The notes: generated by a model from the letters alone, not told the origin. Counted from the first letter of the stretch, positions 1-11,184 are shown. The stretch: 52,087 nucleotides of DNA from an uncultured SAR86 cluster bacterium (GCA_902517425.1 CABYCI010000004.1:1-52087); one strand, 5' to 3'. A program made the numbers and translations.

Positions 1-1331
1 AGAATACCAGTTTCACCCTTATTAATTTTATCAACAATTGTTCCTTTATTGTCAATTATAGCGGAAATTCCATCATTCGTTGCTCTAATTGTCCATCTAT
101 TATTTTCAATTGATCTAATTCTAGCAATACTTAAGTGCTGATATGGCCCAATTGAATTTCCAAACCAGGTATCATTTGAAACATTAATCATTAAAAGAGA
201 ACTTTTGTTCATTTTACGGACTGTATTAGGAAAAGCTATATCAAAACAAATAGGCGAAGCTATAGATATGTCTTTATTGATTTTTATATTTGGTTGATTC
301 TTGAGCCCATGTGAGACATTTGACATAGGTAGGTCGAAAAAATCTATTATTCCTCTCAAATTTTCAAAAAAAGGAATATATTCCCCAAATGGAACTAAAT
401 GGGTCTTTTTATAAGAATCCATCGTATTAATACTGTAAAACGTATTAAATACAGAATTATTATGATAATCCCAAGCACCCATAACTAGTTTCTCTGATTT
501 AGGTATTTTACTAAGAAATTTGCTAAATTTATCGGTCTTTATTGGGTATGGAAGCTCGGCTTCAGGTAAAACAATAATTTCAGAGCTTTTTGAGGCCAAC
601 GTTATCATACTGATAAGATTTTTTTCAATTTGATTATAATAATCCTTTTCATATTTCAAGAACGGATCTGAGGATGGTTGAATAATGGAAATCATAGTGC
701 CGTCTTTGATTTCATTTAATGATTTATAGTTTGGTATTAATGAGATTATTAGAATAAAAATAATTGAGAAGAAAACTTTTTTCTTATCATAAAATACAAC
801 CAAGCAAGTGCAGAAAATATAAATCAACAATGAGGCAGCTGTAACACCAAAAAGAGGATATATGTTCTGGGTTATAGTATCCAAATATATATTCCCTGGT
901 ATTAACCATGGAACTCCATTTAATAAATAATATCTGCTTAATTCGCTTATTACTAATAAGCTTGAAACAACTAATGTTGTTATATATTTACTTGTTATAT
1001 TAAGCTTTTCTAAATAGGTTTTTATAAGCAAGACAGGGCATGTGAAAACTATCGATAAGATTAATACCAAAGATACAAATATTGCAGAAGATAATAATAT
1101 ACTTGTCTCTCCATAATAGTAAACACTCACTATTATCCATGACATCCCAAATCCCCAATGTCCTAATCCCCATGAAATAACCTTCAAAAATCTACTATCT
1201 TTTTCATGAAGTAATATATTAATTAGGTATGCATAAGATATAAATATAAGGGGCTTAAACGAGAAGGGTGCAAATGCAAATATTCCAATCAGTCCAATAA
1301 TAAATGGGACTAAAAGATTTTTTATTTTCAT
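1..1331 (-). CDS. lnt: Apolipoprotein N-acyltransferase (C-terminal end truncated by window edge)
   Basis: Hand translation from ATG at 1331 (minus) gives MKIKNLLVPFIIGLIGIFAFAPFSFKPL...WGLGHWGFGMSWIIVSVYYYGE, an Lnt-like N-terminus; start overlaps the corC stop (ATGA); conserved order miaB-phoH-ybeY-corC-lnt. Not in the ORF track because it runs off the edge. Confidence 0.9.
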   Translation of the reverse strand, partial: MKIKNLLVPFIIGLIGIFAFAPFSFKPLIFISYAYLINILLHEKDSRFLKVISWGLGHWGFGMSWIIVSVYYYGETSILLSSAIFVSLVLILSIVFTCPVLLIKTYLEKLNITSKYITTLVVSSLLVISELSRYYLLNGVPWLIPGNIYLDTITQNIYPLFGVTAASLLIYIFCTCLVVFYDKKKVFFSIIFILIISLIPNYKSLNEIKDGTMISIIQPSSDPFLKYEKDYYNQIEKNLISMITLASKSSEIIVLPEAELPYPIKTDKFSKFLSKIPKSEKLVMGAWDYHNNSVFNTFYSINTMDSYKKTHLVPFGEYIPFFENLRGIIDFFDLPMSNVSHGLKNQPNIKINKDISIASPICFDIAFPNTVRKMNKSSLLMINVSNDTWFGNSIGPYQHLSIARIRSIENNRWTIRATNDGISAIIDNKGTIVDKINKGETGI

Positions 1332-2185
1332 GTAATCTTGCTTACTTTGAATGTCTTAATTCTTCTAGCATTAGTATCTGATACTTCAATAGATACATTT
1401 TCTAATGTAATTTTATCTCCAGTCTTTGGAAGAACTCCGAATTTAGATATAAATAGTCCTCCTAAGGTTTCAGCATCAATAGAAAGTGGGTCTATTTTAA
1501 GATTAAAAAAACTTATAAACTCCTCTAGTTCAATTTTAGCATCAACTCTGAAATTATTATCAGCTATTTCAATGATTTCATTTAAATCGACATCGTGTTC
1601 GTCCTCAATTTCACCAACTAATTCTTCTAAAATATCTTCAATTGTAATTAAGCCACATATGGTGCCATATTCATCAATCACCACTGCTAAATGAGACTTA
1701 TCTTCTTTAAATTCTTCTAATAAAGAATCAATTTTCTTAGTTTCTGGAACAACATTAAGGTCTCTTAGCATTTCACTAATGTCAAATTCTGTGGTGCCTT
1801 TAAATAATTTAGGCAAAATATCTTTAGCTAGAAGTATTCCTATGACTTCATTCCTTTCATTACCTAAAACTGGGTATCTTGAGTGTCCAGAATCAATGAT
1901 CTTTTCAATTATTTCGTTGGTATCTTCATCAACTTGTATTGTTACCATATCAACTCTTGGAATCATTATTTCCTTAGCAGTAATATCCCCTAATCTAATT
2001 GCTTTAGTAGCAATTGACTCGGCTTCCTTGTCGATCACATTTTGGTCAAGAGCATCCTTAAGGAAATCAGTAACTTCCGATACTGACTGAGTTTTTATAA
2101 AAAATGGATTTCTAAAATACTTTTTTAATCTACTAATAAGTCCCGACGGGGGCTTGCCTTCTTCATTGTTATGCTTTTCGTTCAT
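1328..2185 (-). CDS. corC: HlyC/CorC family transporter-associated protein (CBS domains)
   Basis: ORF with paired CBS motifs (GDITAKEIMIPRVDMVTI, VVIDEYGTICGLITIEDILEELVGEI.DE) and CorC C-terminal domain; synteny with lnt/ybeY. Confidence 0.92.
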   Translation of the reverse strand: MNEKHNNEEGKPPSGLISRLKKYFRNPFFIKTQSVSEVTDFLKDALDQNVIDKEAESIATKAIRLGDITAKEIMIPRVDMVTIQVDEDTNEIIEKIIDSGHSRYPVLGNERNEVIGILLAKDILPKLFKGTTEFDISEMLRDLNVVPETKKIDSLLEEFKEDKSHLAVVIDEYGTICGLITIEDILEELVGEIEDEHDVDLNEIIEIADNNFRVDAKIELEEFISFFNLKIDPLSIDAETLGGLFISKFGVLPKTGDKITLENVSIEVSDTNARRIKTFKVSKIT

Positions 2186-2638
2186 TTAATTATATGGGTC
2201 AGTAATGTTTAACTTATTTAACAAGGTCACTTCTTTTCTTTCCATAATATGTGCAACCTTATCATCTTCATGATCAAACCCTAATATATGATATATGCCA
2301 TGGATTAACATGTGAATCATATGATCATCAAAAGTTTTATTTTGTTCTCTGGATTCTTTAATAATATAGTCGTAATTAATTGCTATGTCTCCAAGGTTGC
2401 CAGTTATAGATTTAGAAATATCTTTGTTTGTGAAAGACAGAACATTGGTAGATGATTCTTTATTTCTAAAATGACTATTTAATTTTAACATTTCTTTGTC
2501 TTTTACAATTTTGACATTTATTGACACATCGCTATCAAAATATTCTTCTTTTGATACTAATTCAAATGCTAATATGAATTTATTAAGAAGATCTTCTTGA
2601 ATTTTGATGCCTTCCGCGCATATAACTTTTAGGGTCAT
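2186..2638 (-). CDS. ybeY: Endoribonuclease YbeY (rRNA maturation)
   Basis: HMLIHGIYHILGFDHEDD matches the YbeY H-G-x-LH-L-GYDH zinc motif; synteny with phoH. Confidence 0.93.
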   Translation of the reverse strand: MTLKVICAEGIKIQEDLLNKFILAFELVSKEEYFDSDVSINVKIVKDKEMLKLNSHFRNKESSTNVLSFTNKDISKSITGNLGDIAINYDYIIKESREQNKTFDDHMIHMLIHGIYHILGFDHEDDKVAHIMERKEVTLLNKLNITDPYN

Positions 2639-3598
2639 TTATAGTTTTGTTTTTTCTTCAAAATATTTATAAGCATCAATTATTTTTTTAACCAAAGGGT
2701 GTCTTACAACATCTTTAGAGGAAAAGTTTGTAAAACCTACTCCATCTGTGCCTTGGATTACTTCTATTGAGTGTGAGAGTCCAGATTTAATCTGTTTGGG
2801 TAAGTCAATCTGAGTAAGATCTCCATTAATAACTAAATTAGAGCCAAACCCCATTCTTGTTAATACCATTTTCATCTGTTCTTTAGTTGTGTTCTGACTT
2901 TCATCAACAATAATGAATGAATTATTTAATGTTCTTCCTCTCATGTATGCTAATGGAGCTATTTCAACAATTCCTTTAGCTAGAAGGCTTTCTGTTTTAT
3001 CGGTTCCTAACATCTCATACAGTGCATCATAAAGAGGGCGCAAATAAGGATCAACCTTCTGAGAAAGGTCGCCTGGTAAGAAACCAAGTTTTTCACCAGC
3101 CTCTACCGCCGGTCTAACGAGAATAATTCTATCAACTTTTTCTTTGAGTAAAGCATCAACAGCAGCCGCAACGGCCAGATAAGTTTTTCCAGTTCCCGCT
3201 GGCCCAATACCAAAATTAATTTCATAATTTTGAATACTTTCTAAATACTGACTTTGATTTTTACTTCTTGGAGCTATGATTTTTTTTGGTGTTTTTATCT
3301 TGATTTCTTTATTTAAGTTCATTCTGTCCTGATCATGTGTGCATAAATGAAGAGTCTCTTTTGTTATCTCATTTCCCTGTCCAGCTGTTTCATATAGACT
3401 CAACAAAGCATCTTTGGATAAATTTATATTATCTTCAGACCCAGAAATTTTAAGATTATTACCATTTTGAAATATCTTTACATCATACATTTTTTCTATG
3501 AATTTAAGATTTGAATTAAATTCACCTACAAACCTAATCATAATGTTTGCGTCCGATGGTTTTAATTCAAGATTAGTTAGGGAAGAGTCTTTGGACAT
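2639..3598 (-). CDS. ybeZ: PhoH-like ATPase (YbeZ)
   Basis: Walker A GIGPAGTGKTYLA and Walker B FIIVDESQNTT; PhoH family synteny. Confidence 0.93.
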   Translation of the reverse strand: MSKDSSLTNLELKPSDANIMIRFVGEFNSNLKFIEKMYDVKIFQNGNNLKISGSEDNINLSKDALLSLYETAGQGNEITKETLHLCTHDQDRMNLNKEIKIKTPKKIIAPRSKNQSQYLESIQNYEINFGIGPAGTGKTYLAVAAAVDALLKEKVDRIILVRPAVEAGEKLGFLPGDLSQKVDPYLRPLYDALYEMLGTDKTESLLAKGIVEIAPLAYMRGRTLNNSFIIVDESQNTTKEQMKMVLTRMGFGSNLVINGDLTQIDLPKQIKSGLSHSIEVIQGTDGVGFTNFSSKDVVRHPLVKKIIDAYKYFEEKTKL

Positions 3599-4923
3599 TA
3601 ATTTTGTAAATTACCTCTTAAACAATTTGGTAGTGCTTCATTTATTTGAATATTAATCATCTGGCCAACTAAATCAATATCGTTAGATGAAAAATTAACA
3701 ATACGATTACAAATTGTTCTAGCTTGAAGCTGACCTGGATCTCTTTTTGATTGTCCATTTACAAGACAGTTCTGAACGGTACCAACTTTCTTTCTGCTAT
3801 ATCCGAATGATAGTTGGTTTAATCTATTCTGGAGAATATTCAATCTTTCTTTTTTCTCTTGCTGAGAAACATCATCTGGCATATCTGATGCGGTAGTATT
3901 TGGTCTGGGGCTATAGATAAAGCTAAATGACTCATCAAACTTAACTTCATTAATAATATTCATTGTTCCTTCAAAGTCCTCTATTGTTTCTCCTGGAAAT
4001 CCAACAATGAAATCAGAAGAAAAACTCATATCTGGTCTAACTGACTTTATTTTCTCAATTAGATGTAGATATTTTTCAACGTTGTATCTCCTTCTCATTA
4101 ATTTTAAAACTCTGTCAGACCCACTTTGTACAGGAAGATGAACGTGACTTACTAATTCTGGAACTCTATCGTAAACTTCAACTAAATCATCTTTAAATTC
4201 ATGAGGGTGGCTAGTTGTGTATCTTATCCTTTCTATATTCTCAATCTTGGCTGTTAGCTCAATTAACTTAGCAAGTGATGATTTTTCTCCTTTATATGTT
4301 CCTTTGAAATTATTAACATTCTGTCCAAGAAGATTAATTTCTCTTGTGCCTTTATCTGCTAGTGCAGAAATCTCATTAAGGATATCTTCAATAGTTCTAG
4401 AAACTTCATGACCTCTGGTTTTAGGGACAACGCAGAAAGAACAATATTTATTACAACCTTCAATTATTGATACAAAGGCAGAAGGTTCTCCTGTTCCTCG
4501 AATTGGAATATGTGAAAATTTTTCTAGTTTTGGAAAAGATATATCTACTTGATTGATATTTGTATTTTCTTTCTCATTATATAACTCTGGAAGCTTATGA
4601 AGAGTTTGAGGTCCAAACACTATATCTACCGCTGGGGCTCTTTTAATAATTTTTTCTCCCTCTTGAGAAGCTACACAGCCACCAATTGCAATTTTGAGAT
4701 TTGGATTTTTATCTTTAATTTTTCTCCATCTACCAATTTGATGAAAGACTCTTTCTTGAGCTTTCTCTCTGATTGAACATGTATTAAGAATAAGTAAATC
4801 TGCCTCTTCTTCGGTCTTAGCCATTTCAAAATCTTCTTTTTCTTCAAGTAAATCAAACATCTTTGCAGAATCATATTCATTCATCTGACAGCCGTGAGTT
4901 TTTATAAATAATTTTTTAGCCAT
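3598..4923 (-). CDS. miaB: tRNA-2-methylthio-N6-dimethylallyladenosine synthase MiaB
   Basis: N-terminal [12 protein letters not shown], radical [15 protein letters not shown]-like C-terminus. Confidence 0.96.
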   Translation of the reverse strand: MAKKLFIKTHGCQMNEYDSAKMFDLLEEKEDFEMAKTEEEADLLILNTCSIREKAQERVFHQIGRWRKIKDKNPNLKIAIGGCVASQEGEKIIKRAPAVDIVFGPQTLHKLPELYNEKENTNINQVDISFPKLEKFSHIPIRGTGEPSAFVSIIEGCNKYCSFCVVPKTRGHEVSRTIEDILNEISALADKGTREINLLGQNVNNFKGTYKGEKSSLAKLIELTAKIENIERIRYTTSHPHEFKDDLVEVYDRVPELVSHVHLPVQSGSDRVLKLMRRRYNVEKYLHLIEKIKSVRPDMSFSSDFIVGFPGETIEDFEGTMNIINEVKFDESFSFIYSPRPNTTASDMPDDVSQQEKKERLNILQNRLNQLSFGYSRKKVGTVQNCLVNGQSKRDPGQLQARTICNRIVNFSSNDIDLVGQMINIQINEALPNCLRGNLQN

Positions 4924-4981
4924 ATTAATTAGTATCTAAACTATAATTCTCAAATTAAATCCATATATATATCTAAGTATT

Positions 4982-5308
4982 ATGAAAACAAAAAGTGTTT
5001 ACAAGATAATTTTCGTTCAACTTGGTGAAATCTATGAAGTTTTTGCAAAACAAATATACCAAAGTGACATGTACGGTTTTATCGAGGTCGAAGAGTATAT
5101 CTTCAATAAGGATAAACAGCTAGTAGTTGATCCTAGCTCTGAAAAATTGAAAAACGAATTTTCAAAAGTAGAAAGAAGTTACATTCCTATTAATTCAGTC
5201 ATAAGAATCGATGAAGTTAACGAGACTGGCGAAGCAAAGATTAAGGAAAACAAAGGTCAAGTAAGCCCATTACCTTTAAACATCCAGCCATTCAATAAAA
5301 AAGATTGA
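4982..5308 (+). CDS. DUF1820 family protein
   Basis: YKIIFVQLGEIYEVFAKQIYQSDMYGFIEVEEYIF...RSYIPINSVIRIDEV resembles DUF1820 proteins of gammaproteobacteria. Confidence 0.8.
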   Translation: MKTKSVYKIIFVQLGEIYEVFAKQIYQSDMYGFIEVEEYIFNKDKQLVVDPSSEKLKNEFSKVERSYIPINSVIRIDEVNETGEAKIKENKGQVSPLPLNIQPFNKKD

Positions 5309-5309
5309 T

Positions 5310-5858
5310 TTAATCTGGCATAAAAAGATTTTTATAAAATCTGAGTTCTTCGACTGACTCTTTAATATCTCCTAACGCTCTATGAGATCCTTTCTTTTCG
5401 TATACTTGTGCTTCATTCATCCATCTAACAGCAACCTCTTTAAATGAAGAGACGTCGATATGTCTGTAATTGAAGTATGCTTCTAGCCTCGGCATATATT
5501 TAGATAAAAACCTTCTATCATGCGACACGGTGTTACCACACATTGGAGAAACTTTTTCACCGACATACTTTGATACAAATTCTAAGGTTTCTATCTCAGC
5601 AACTTGTTCTGTGATGACACTTTTTTTTACTTCATCTATAAGTCCAGATGAACCATGTTGCTTTTGATTCCAGTCATCCATTCCATTTAATAGTACGTCC
5701 GATTGAGAGATAATAAGATTTGGTCCTTCAGCAATAATGTTTAAATTTGAATCTGTTATAAGCGTAGCAATTTCTATAATTTTTTCTTTATCAGGATCTA
5801 ATCCTGTCATTTCAAGATCGATCCAGATTAAGTTATCTCTTGATTGTAATGTTTTCAT
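5310..5858 (-). CDS. orn: Oligoribonuclease
   Basis: DEDD exonuclease: LIWIDLEMTGLDP, MCGNTVSHDRRFL, HRALGDIKES. Confidence 0.96.
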   Translation of the reverse strand: MKTLQSRDNLIWIDLEMTGLDPDKEKIIEIATLITDSNLNIIAEGPNLIISQSDVLLNGMDDWNQKQHGSSGLIDEVKKSVITEQVAEIETLEFVSKYVGEKVSPMCGNTVSHDRRFLSKYMPRLEAYFNYRHIDVSSFKEVAVRWMNEAQVYEKKGSHRALGDIKESVEELRFYKNLFMPD

Positions 5859-5899
5859 CTCTTCTTATAATCGCCTGTTTAGTGTATTTTGTTCTTATT

Positions 5900-6757
5900 A
5901 TGAAAAAAGTTCAAACTGGCCAAGTAATAGAATTCTATTCTAATAGCTGTCTTGTTAAAACAGAATCTGGAAAATTAAACTGTTTGGCAATCAAAAATAT
6001 AGTTGTCGGTGACTACGTTGAGGTAGAAATTATCCAAGATAGTAAAAAACATCTTGGAAATATTATCAAGGTTAAAAATAGATCTTCGGTCTTATCAAAA
6101 AAAAATGGTAACAAAGATAAGCTATTTGCAGCTAATATCACTCATGTTGGGATATTGGTTACGCCGGAGCCAAAAACATCGTCAGAGTTTATTGATAAAT
6201 GGATTCTAAAAGCTATTTTTTCAGGTATTGAGCCATTCATTATAAATAATAAGATTGATATAGATTCAGATCAGGAATATTTGGATAAACTTGCTATCTA
6301 TAAAGATATCAATATCAAGATAATAAGTTGCTCAGCAAAGTTTGGTGAAAACTTAGAGGTGCTACAACAATTTTTAGAAAGTAAATGTGTGTTATTTGTT
6401 GGAAATTCTGGAGCTGGGAAATCAACAGTTAGTTCGAAAGTTATTGGCCAAAAATTGAAAACAAATGAATTATCTAACAATCAAGGGGTTCATACTACCT
6501 CCGTATCCTCTTTGTATGAATTACCTAATAATATAAAAATAATTGATTCTCCTGGTATGCGTGATATTGAATTAGTTGAATATTCAAAAGGTAAAATAAT
6601 AAATGGATTTGTTGAAATACTAGAGTCATCAGAAAGCTGCAAATATAATGACTGTAATCATATTAATAATGATGGATGTAATGTTTACAAGGACTTAATG
6701 AATGGCGTTATAAGTAAAAGCAGATACAATAATTTCATAAAATTTAGAGATAATTGA
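5900..6757 (+). CDS. rsgA: Ribosome small-subunit biogenesis GTPase RsgA
   Basis: Circularly permuted GTPase: NKID (G4) precedes GNSGAGKST (G1) and DSPG (G3); C-terminal C-x-x-C-x-H-x-C zinc knuckle. ORF track starts at 5840; ATG at 5900 fits better. Confidence 0.92.
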   Translation: MKKVQTGQVIEFYSNSCLVKTESGKLNCLAIKNIVVGDYVEVEIIQDSKKHLGNIIKVKNRSSVLSKKNGNKDKLFAANITHVGILVTPEPKTSSEFIDKWILKAIFSGIEPFIINNKIDIDSDQEYLDKLAIYKDINIKIISCSAKFGENLEVLQQFLESKCVLFVGNSGAGKSTVSSKVIGQKLKTNELSNNQGVHTTSVSSLYELPNNIKIIDSPGMRDIELVEYSKGKIINGFVEILESSESCKYNDCNHINNDGCNVYKDLMNGVISKSRYNNFIKFRDN

Positions 6758-6760
6758 TAT

Positions 6761-7501
6761 ATGAACAAAAAGACTCATTTTGGCTACCAAGAGGTAAAAG
6801 AATCTGAAAAAAGTAAATACGTAGGAGAGGTGTTTACTTCTGTTTCCAAAAACTATGACATTATGAATGATGCTATGTCTTTTGGTATGCATAGACTGTG
6901 GAAAAAAATTCTAGTTGAATTAGCTTCAGTCGGTAATGAAGATGTAATACTGGATATTGCGAGTGGGACTGGTGATATATCTAAGCTTATTTCTAAAGAA
7001 TATCCTAATACTAGTATCTTTATGAGTGATATTAACTATGAAATGTTAAGTGAGGGAAGGGACAGAGCGATAAATGAAAGCTTTGATAATAACTGCACTT
7101 TTTGTCAGCTCAGTGGTGAGATATTGCCTTTTAAGGATAATGCCTTTGATTTAATTACAGTCGGATTTGGTCTAAGAAATTTTACAAATAAAGAAAAGGG
7201 GCTTGAAGAAATGAAAAGGTGTCTAAAAAGAGATGGCAAACTTTTAATTCTTGAGTTTTCAAAACCAATCAATCCAACATTTTCAAAAATATATGATTGG
7301 TATTCTTTTAATATTCTTCCAAAACTGGGTTCAATTCTTGCTAATGATTCTGATAGTTACCAGTATCTTGCAGAGTCGATAAGAATGCATCCTGACCAAG
7401 AAAATCTTAAGAAGATGATTATTGAATCTGGCTTTAAAGAAGCAAAATTTTATAACTTACTAAATGGGATAGTTGCCATCCATATTGGAAGCAATGATTA
7501 A
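6761..7501 (+). CDS. ubiE: Ubiquinone/menaquinone biosynthesis C-methyltransferase UbiE
   Basis: VFTSVSKNYDIMNDAMSFGMHRLWKK, DIASGTGDISKL, GFGLRNFTNKEKGLEEM. Confidence 0.96.
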   Translation: MNKKTHFGYQEVKESEKSKYVGEVFTSVSKNYDIMNDAMSFGMHRLWKKILVELASVGNEDVILDIASGTGDISKLISKEYPNTSIFMSDINYEMLSEGRDRAINESFDNNCTFCQLSGEILPFKDNAFDLITVGFGLRNFTNKEKGLEEMKRCLKRDGKLLILEFSKPINPTFSKIYDWYSFNILPKLGSILANDSDSYQYLAESIRMHPDQENLKKMIIESGFKEAKFYNLLNGIVAIHIGSND

Positions 7502-7994
7502 TATCAAAAGTGGTTTTAATAAACTGCTCAAAGATGTTGAAGAATCATCACCGAATTTAAAGAGCGCATTAAAGGAAATTGCTCCAATAGGCATTTGTAT
7601 TAGTATTGAAGGACATAAAAAGATTTATTTGATTATAGATGGTGATGATTCTGATATTACTTTTCAGCAACAAAATTATGATTTTGAAATAAAAGGAACC
7701 CTAATAGAGTTATTAAGAGTGCTTGCTTCAGGAAAGGTTAATAAAAATCTTATATATGGAGATTCTGAGCTTGCTATTGTGTTTTTTAATGCAATTTATA
7801 AATCAAATATTGATTTGATATATTTGATTGATAAATATTTTGGTAATTTAACAGCCGTATTTACCTATGCTATTGTAAATAAGATCTTTGGATCATCTGA
7901 AGTATACAGTGACGAAAAACAAAGAAAATTAAGGAAGCGACTGAGGGATGTCGCTATAAGAATAGATAGAATAGAGGCTCTGAAAAGTTCATGA
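7494..7994 (+). CDS. ubiJ: UbiJ-like SCP2-domain ubiquinone biosynthesis accessory factor
   Basis: Position between ubiE and ubiB, SCP2-like fold pattern; ATG at 7494 overlaps the ubiE stop (track start 7473). Confidence 0.82.
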   Translation: MINIKSGFNKLLKDVEESSPNLKSALKEIAPIGICISIEGHKKIYLIIDGDDSDITFQQQNYDFEIKGTLIELLRVLASGKVNKNLIYGDSELAIVFFNAIYKSNIDLIYLIDKYFGNLTAVFTYAIVNKIFGSSEVYSDEKQRKLRKRLRDVAIRIDRIEALKSS

Positions 7995-9472
7995 ATTTTT
8001 TAATAGTGATATATGAATTGTTAAGAATGTCTGTAATAGGCATTAATAAGGGTATATTTTTAAACCCAAATGGTAAAAAATTAGCAAAATATTTAGAGTC
8101 TCTTGGTCCTATATTTACAAAATTTGGTCAATTGTTATCAACTAGAACAGATATTCTAGATTTTCAAACAGCTAAAGAACTAGAAAGCCTAACAGATAGT
8201 TGCAAACCATTTGATGTTTCAAAATTTAAAAAAATTGTTGAATCAGAGCTTGGAAACTCTATTGAAAATATATTTGATACTTTTGAAGAAACTCCATTAG
8301 CCGCTGCCTCGCTTGCACAAGTTCATGCTGCAAAACTAAAAAATGGAAATGAGGTTGTTATAAAAGTACTTCGTCCAAACATCGAAAAGAGTGTTAAAAA
8401 AAACCTACGGCTTCTAAAGGCTGCCGCAAGAATCTTTTCTTATATTTACAAAGATAGCTTTAGGCTAAAGCCAAATGAAGTCATAAGAGATTATGAAACA
8501 ACAATTCTTAAGGAACTTGATCTAAAGTTAGAAGCTTCTAACACCAATTTAACAAGGAAAAATTTTCTTGATTCAAGTGAACTATACATACCAGAGGTTT
8601 ATTGGGATCTTACAACTTCTGAGGTTATGGTTCTTGAAAAGATTGATGGCATCCCTTGCACAGATATTAAGCAGATAGAAGATCATGGAATAAATAAAAA
8701 AGCTCTAGCTGAGAATGGAGTTATGATTTTTCTTAATCAAGTCTTTAGAGATAATTTCTTTCATGCTGATATGCATCCAGGAAATATATTTGTTTCTAAA
8801 AAAAATCCAAGTGACCCAGGATATATTGCGATTGATTGCGCTATAACCGGTTCACTTTCAAATGATGAGAGGTATACATTAGCTAGAATGCTTCAGGCAG
8901 TCTTGAAGCAAAACTATAAATCTCTTGCAAACTTATTTATTACTTCTGGTTGGGTTAATGCTGACACCAATAACATAGAGCTTGAGAATACTCTTAGAGC
9001 TTGTTGCGAGCCAATCTTTGAAAAACCTTTATCAGAAATTGAGTTTGGCAAACTGCTCTTATATCTGTTTCAAAGCACCAGACAGTATGGATTGTCTCTC
9101 CAAACCTCTCTTGTTTTACTTCAAAAAACACTTATACATATAGAAGGTATGGGGCGACAAATATATCCAGAATTAGATTTCTGGGGTATAGCTGAACCTT
9201 ATCTAGATAATTGGTTAACTGAACAATTTAGCCCTCTTAAACTTAAAGATTATATTGTAGAAAATAAAGAAGATTTATTGTTCAAGGCATCAGAAGTTCC
9301 TGGGATAGTGTATGAAGCTTTAGATGAGTTACGAAGTTATTCAAAGAATAAAGAATCAAATGCAAAAAAGATTGAAGAACTAGAAGTTCAGTTGTCTAAT
9401 CAAAAATACCTCATTAGAGTTATTGGAATTGTTATAATAAGTACAATGGCTATCATAATGATAGTTTCATAG
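7991..9472 (+). CDS. ubiB: UbiB protein kinase-like (ABC1/ADCK)
   Basis: [19 protein letters not shown] (KxGQ motif), [27 protein letters not shown]-terminal TM segment. Confidence 0.96.
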   Translation: MNFLIVIYELLRMSVIGINKGIFLNPNGKKLAKYLESLGPIFTKFGQLLSTRTDILDFQTAKELESLTDSCKPFDVSKFKKIVESELGNSIENIFDTFEETPLAAASLAQVHAAKLKNGNEVVIKVLRPNIEKSVKKNLRLLKAAARIFSYIYKDSFRLKPNEVIRDYETTILKELDLKLEASNTNLTRKNFLDSSELYIPEVYWDLTTSEVMVLEKIDGIPCTDIKQIEDHGINKKALAENGVMIFLNQVFRDNFFHADMHPGNIFVSKKNPSDPGYIAIDCAITGSLSNDERYTLARMLQAVLKQNYKSLANLFITSGWVNADTNNIELENTLRACCEPIFEKPLSEIEFGKLLLYLFQSTRQYGLSLQTSLVLLQKTLIHIEGMGRQIYPELDFWGIAEPYLDNWLTEQFSPLKLKDYIVENKEDLLFKASEVPGIVYEALDELRSYSKNKESNAKKIEELEVQLSNQKYLIRVIGIVIISTMAIIMIVS

Positions 9473-9480
9473 GAGAAATT

Positions 9481-9648
9481 ATGGGCTTTGGCGGAATAAG
9501 TATTTGGCAGTTACTAATCATTTTAGTTGTTGTTTTTTTAATCTTTGGGAGTGGTAAATTAAAATCTCTTGGATCTGATCTTGGTTCAAGCATTAAGGGT
9601 TTTAAAAAAGCTGTCAAAGACGAAGAATCTAAAGAAAAAGAAGACTAA
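9481..9648 (+). CDS. tatA: Sec-independent translocase TatA (55 aa)
   Basis: Hand translation [57 protein letters not shown]-like aggaga upstream; followed by tatB/tatC; absent from ORF track because short. Confidence 0.95.
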   Translation: MGFGGISIWQLLIILVVVFLIFGSGKLKSLGSDLGSSIKGFKKAVKDEESKEKED

Positions 9649-9650
9649 AA

Positions 9651-9896
9651 TTGTTTCAAATTGGCTTTCTCGAAATTCTAATTATTTTTATATTAGGGCT
9701 GGTTATTATTGGTCCTAAAAGATTGCCTGAAGTATTAAAAATACTTATTAAGTTTTATAAAAGAATAGAGAACAAACTAAACACTTTCAAGAAAGACCTC
9801 GAGATAGATATTGGCGCTGATGAGCTCAAAAAAGATGTATTTAATGAGCTAAGGATGGAAGAGCTAGAAAATAATAAAGATTCAAAAGATGACTAA
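9651..9896 (+). CDS. tatB: Sec-independent translocase TatB (TTG start)
   Basis: FQIGFLEILIIFILGLVIIGPKRLPEVLKIL then amphipathic helix; between tatA and tatC. Confidence 0.93.
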   Translation: MFQIGFLEILIIFILGLVIIGPKRLPEVLKILIKFYKRIENKLNTFKKDLEIDIGADELKKDVFNELRMEELENNKDSKDD

Positions 9897-10590
9897 AGAG
9901 TCTATCTCAAATCATTTACTAGAACTAAGAACTAGATTACTAAAAGTTATTAGCTTATTTGGTATTTTAGTAATTGTAGGTATTCCGTTTGCATCGGAAA
10001 TATATTCCTTTGTAGCAGCCCCTCTCATTAGCCTACTCCCTGATGGAAGCTCTATGATTGCAACTGAAGTTGCTTCACCATTCATGGCTCCAATTAAATT
10101 GGTCATTTATATTGCTCTGTTATTTTCAATGCCATGGTTGTTTTACCAATCATGGATATTTATATCCCCCGGGCTTTATAAAAATGAAAAAAGATTTACT
10201 GCTCCCCTAATGCTTTCAACTATTATTTTATTTTTTAGTGGTATTAGTTTTGCTTTTTTTATCGTCTGTCCAATAATTTTTAAATTCTTTATTGGTATGG
10301 CGCCTGATTCGATTCAGGTTATGACAGACATAAATCAGTATCTTAGTTTTATTTTCAAACTTGTTTTTGCTTTTGGCATAGCTTTTGAGATTCCAATAGC
10401 AACTATCCTCATAGTAAATAGTGGTCTAGCGTCAAAGGCATCCTTGATAAAAGCAAGGCCGTATTTGGTGGTTCTTTTCTTGGTTATTGGAATGTTATTA
10501 ACTCCACCTGATATATTCTCACAATTATTCCTAGCAATACCAATGTGGATATTATTTGAAATTGGAATTATTTTTTCGAAAAATAAATAA
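9889..10590 (+). CDS. tatC: Sec-independent translocase TatC
   Basis: HLLELRTRLLKV, multi-TM, FGIAFEIPI, LLTPPDIFSQLFLAIPMWILFEIGI. Confidence 0.97.
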   Translation: MTKESISNHLLELRTRLLKVISLFGILVIVGIPFASEIYSFVAAPLISLLPDGSSMIATEVASPFMAPIKLVIYIALLFSMPWLFYQSWIFISPGLYKNEKRFTAPLMLSTIILFFSGISFAFFIVCPIIFKFFIGMAPDSIQVMTDINQYLSFIFKLVFAFGIAFEIPIATILIVNSGLASKASLIKARPYLVVLFLVIGMLLTPPDIFSQLFLAIPMWILFEIGIIFSKNK

Positions 10591-11181
10591 TTAATTATTA
10601 AGATTTATTAAAATTCTGTAAAAAATCCAAGGCATTATTAGCCAGGGCATTTGGGATTGAAGCGTAATTGTTCGATCATTGAATTCAAAAAGTATCGGAT
10701 TTAAATATGGGCCAAGTGGTGATAGTGGAGCCCATGATAAGGGCTTACCCTCAGCTAATTGATCGTGATATAAAAACATTTCTACTAATATGTTTTGGCC
10801 AATACACCACGTTAATAAGATGCAAAAAGCGCTCCATTTCCATTTCTTAAAAACACTTACATCTTTTTTATGAGAGAGCCACATAATCCATGCTCCGCCT
10901 AATAAAACCGCACCAGCGTCTCCCATAGAGTTCATCAACCAATTTATATTTTCTGGAAGCCAATTATTCAGAGCTACTGATCTCCTAAGAGAAACTGAAT
11001 CTCCATCTAACCAGCCATATGTGAACCAAAGCTCCCAGCCAAGCGCACAAACTATAACTCCAACAATATAAAAAGTTGGAACCCAACTTGGCAGTCTAGT
11101 TTTATTTTGAAAATAAACTAAAAGAGGTAAAAAAACTGCTAAATAAACTACGGTTATTACTCTGATCTCTTCAAAAGACAT
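10591..11181 (-). CDS. Uncharacterised multi-pass membrane protein
   Basis: 196 aa ORF, about five hydrophobic segments, Trp-rich, packed against tatC; no family recognised. Confidence 0.7.
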   Translation of the reverse strand: MSFEEIRVITVVYLAVFLPLLVYFQNKTRLPSWVPTFYIVGVIVCALGWELWFTYGWLDGDSVSLRRSVALNNWLPENINWLMNSMGDAGAVLLGGAWIMWLSHKKDVSVFKKWKWSAFCILLTWCIGQNILVEMFLYHDQLAEGKPLSWAPLSPLGPYLNPILFEFNDRTITLQSQMPWLIMPWIFYRILINLNN

Positions 11182-11184
11182 TAA

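Noticed and set aside
1338-2090. Plus-strand ORFs (118 and 103 aa) opposite corC
   Set aside because: Shadow ORFs of a conserved CBS-domain gene.
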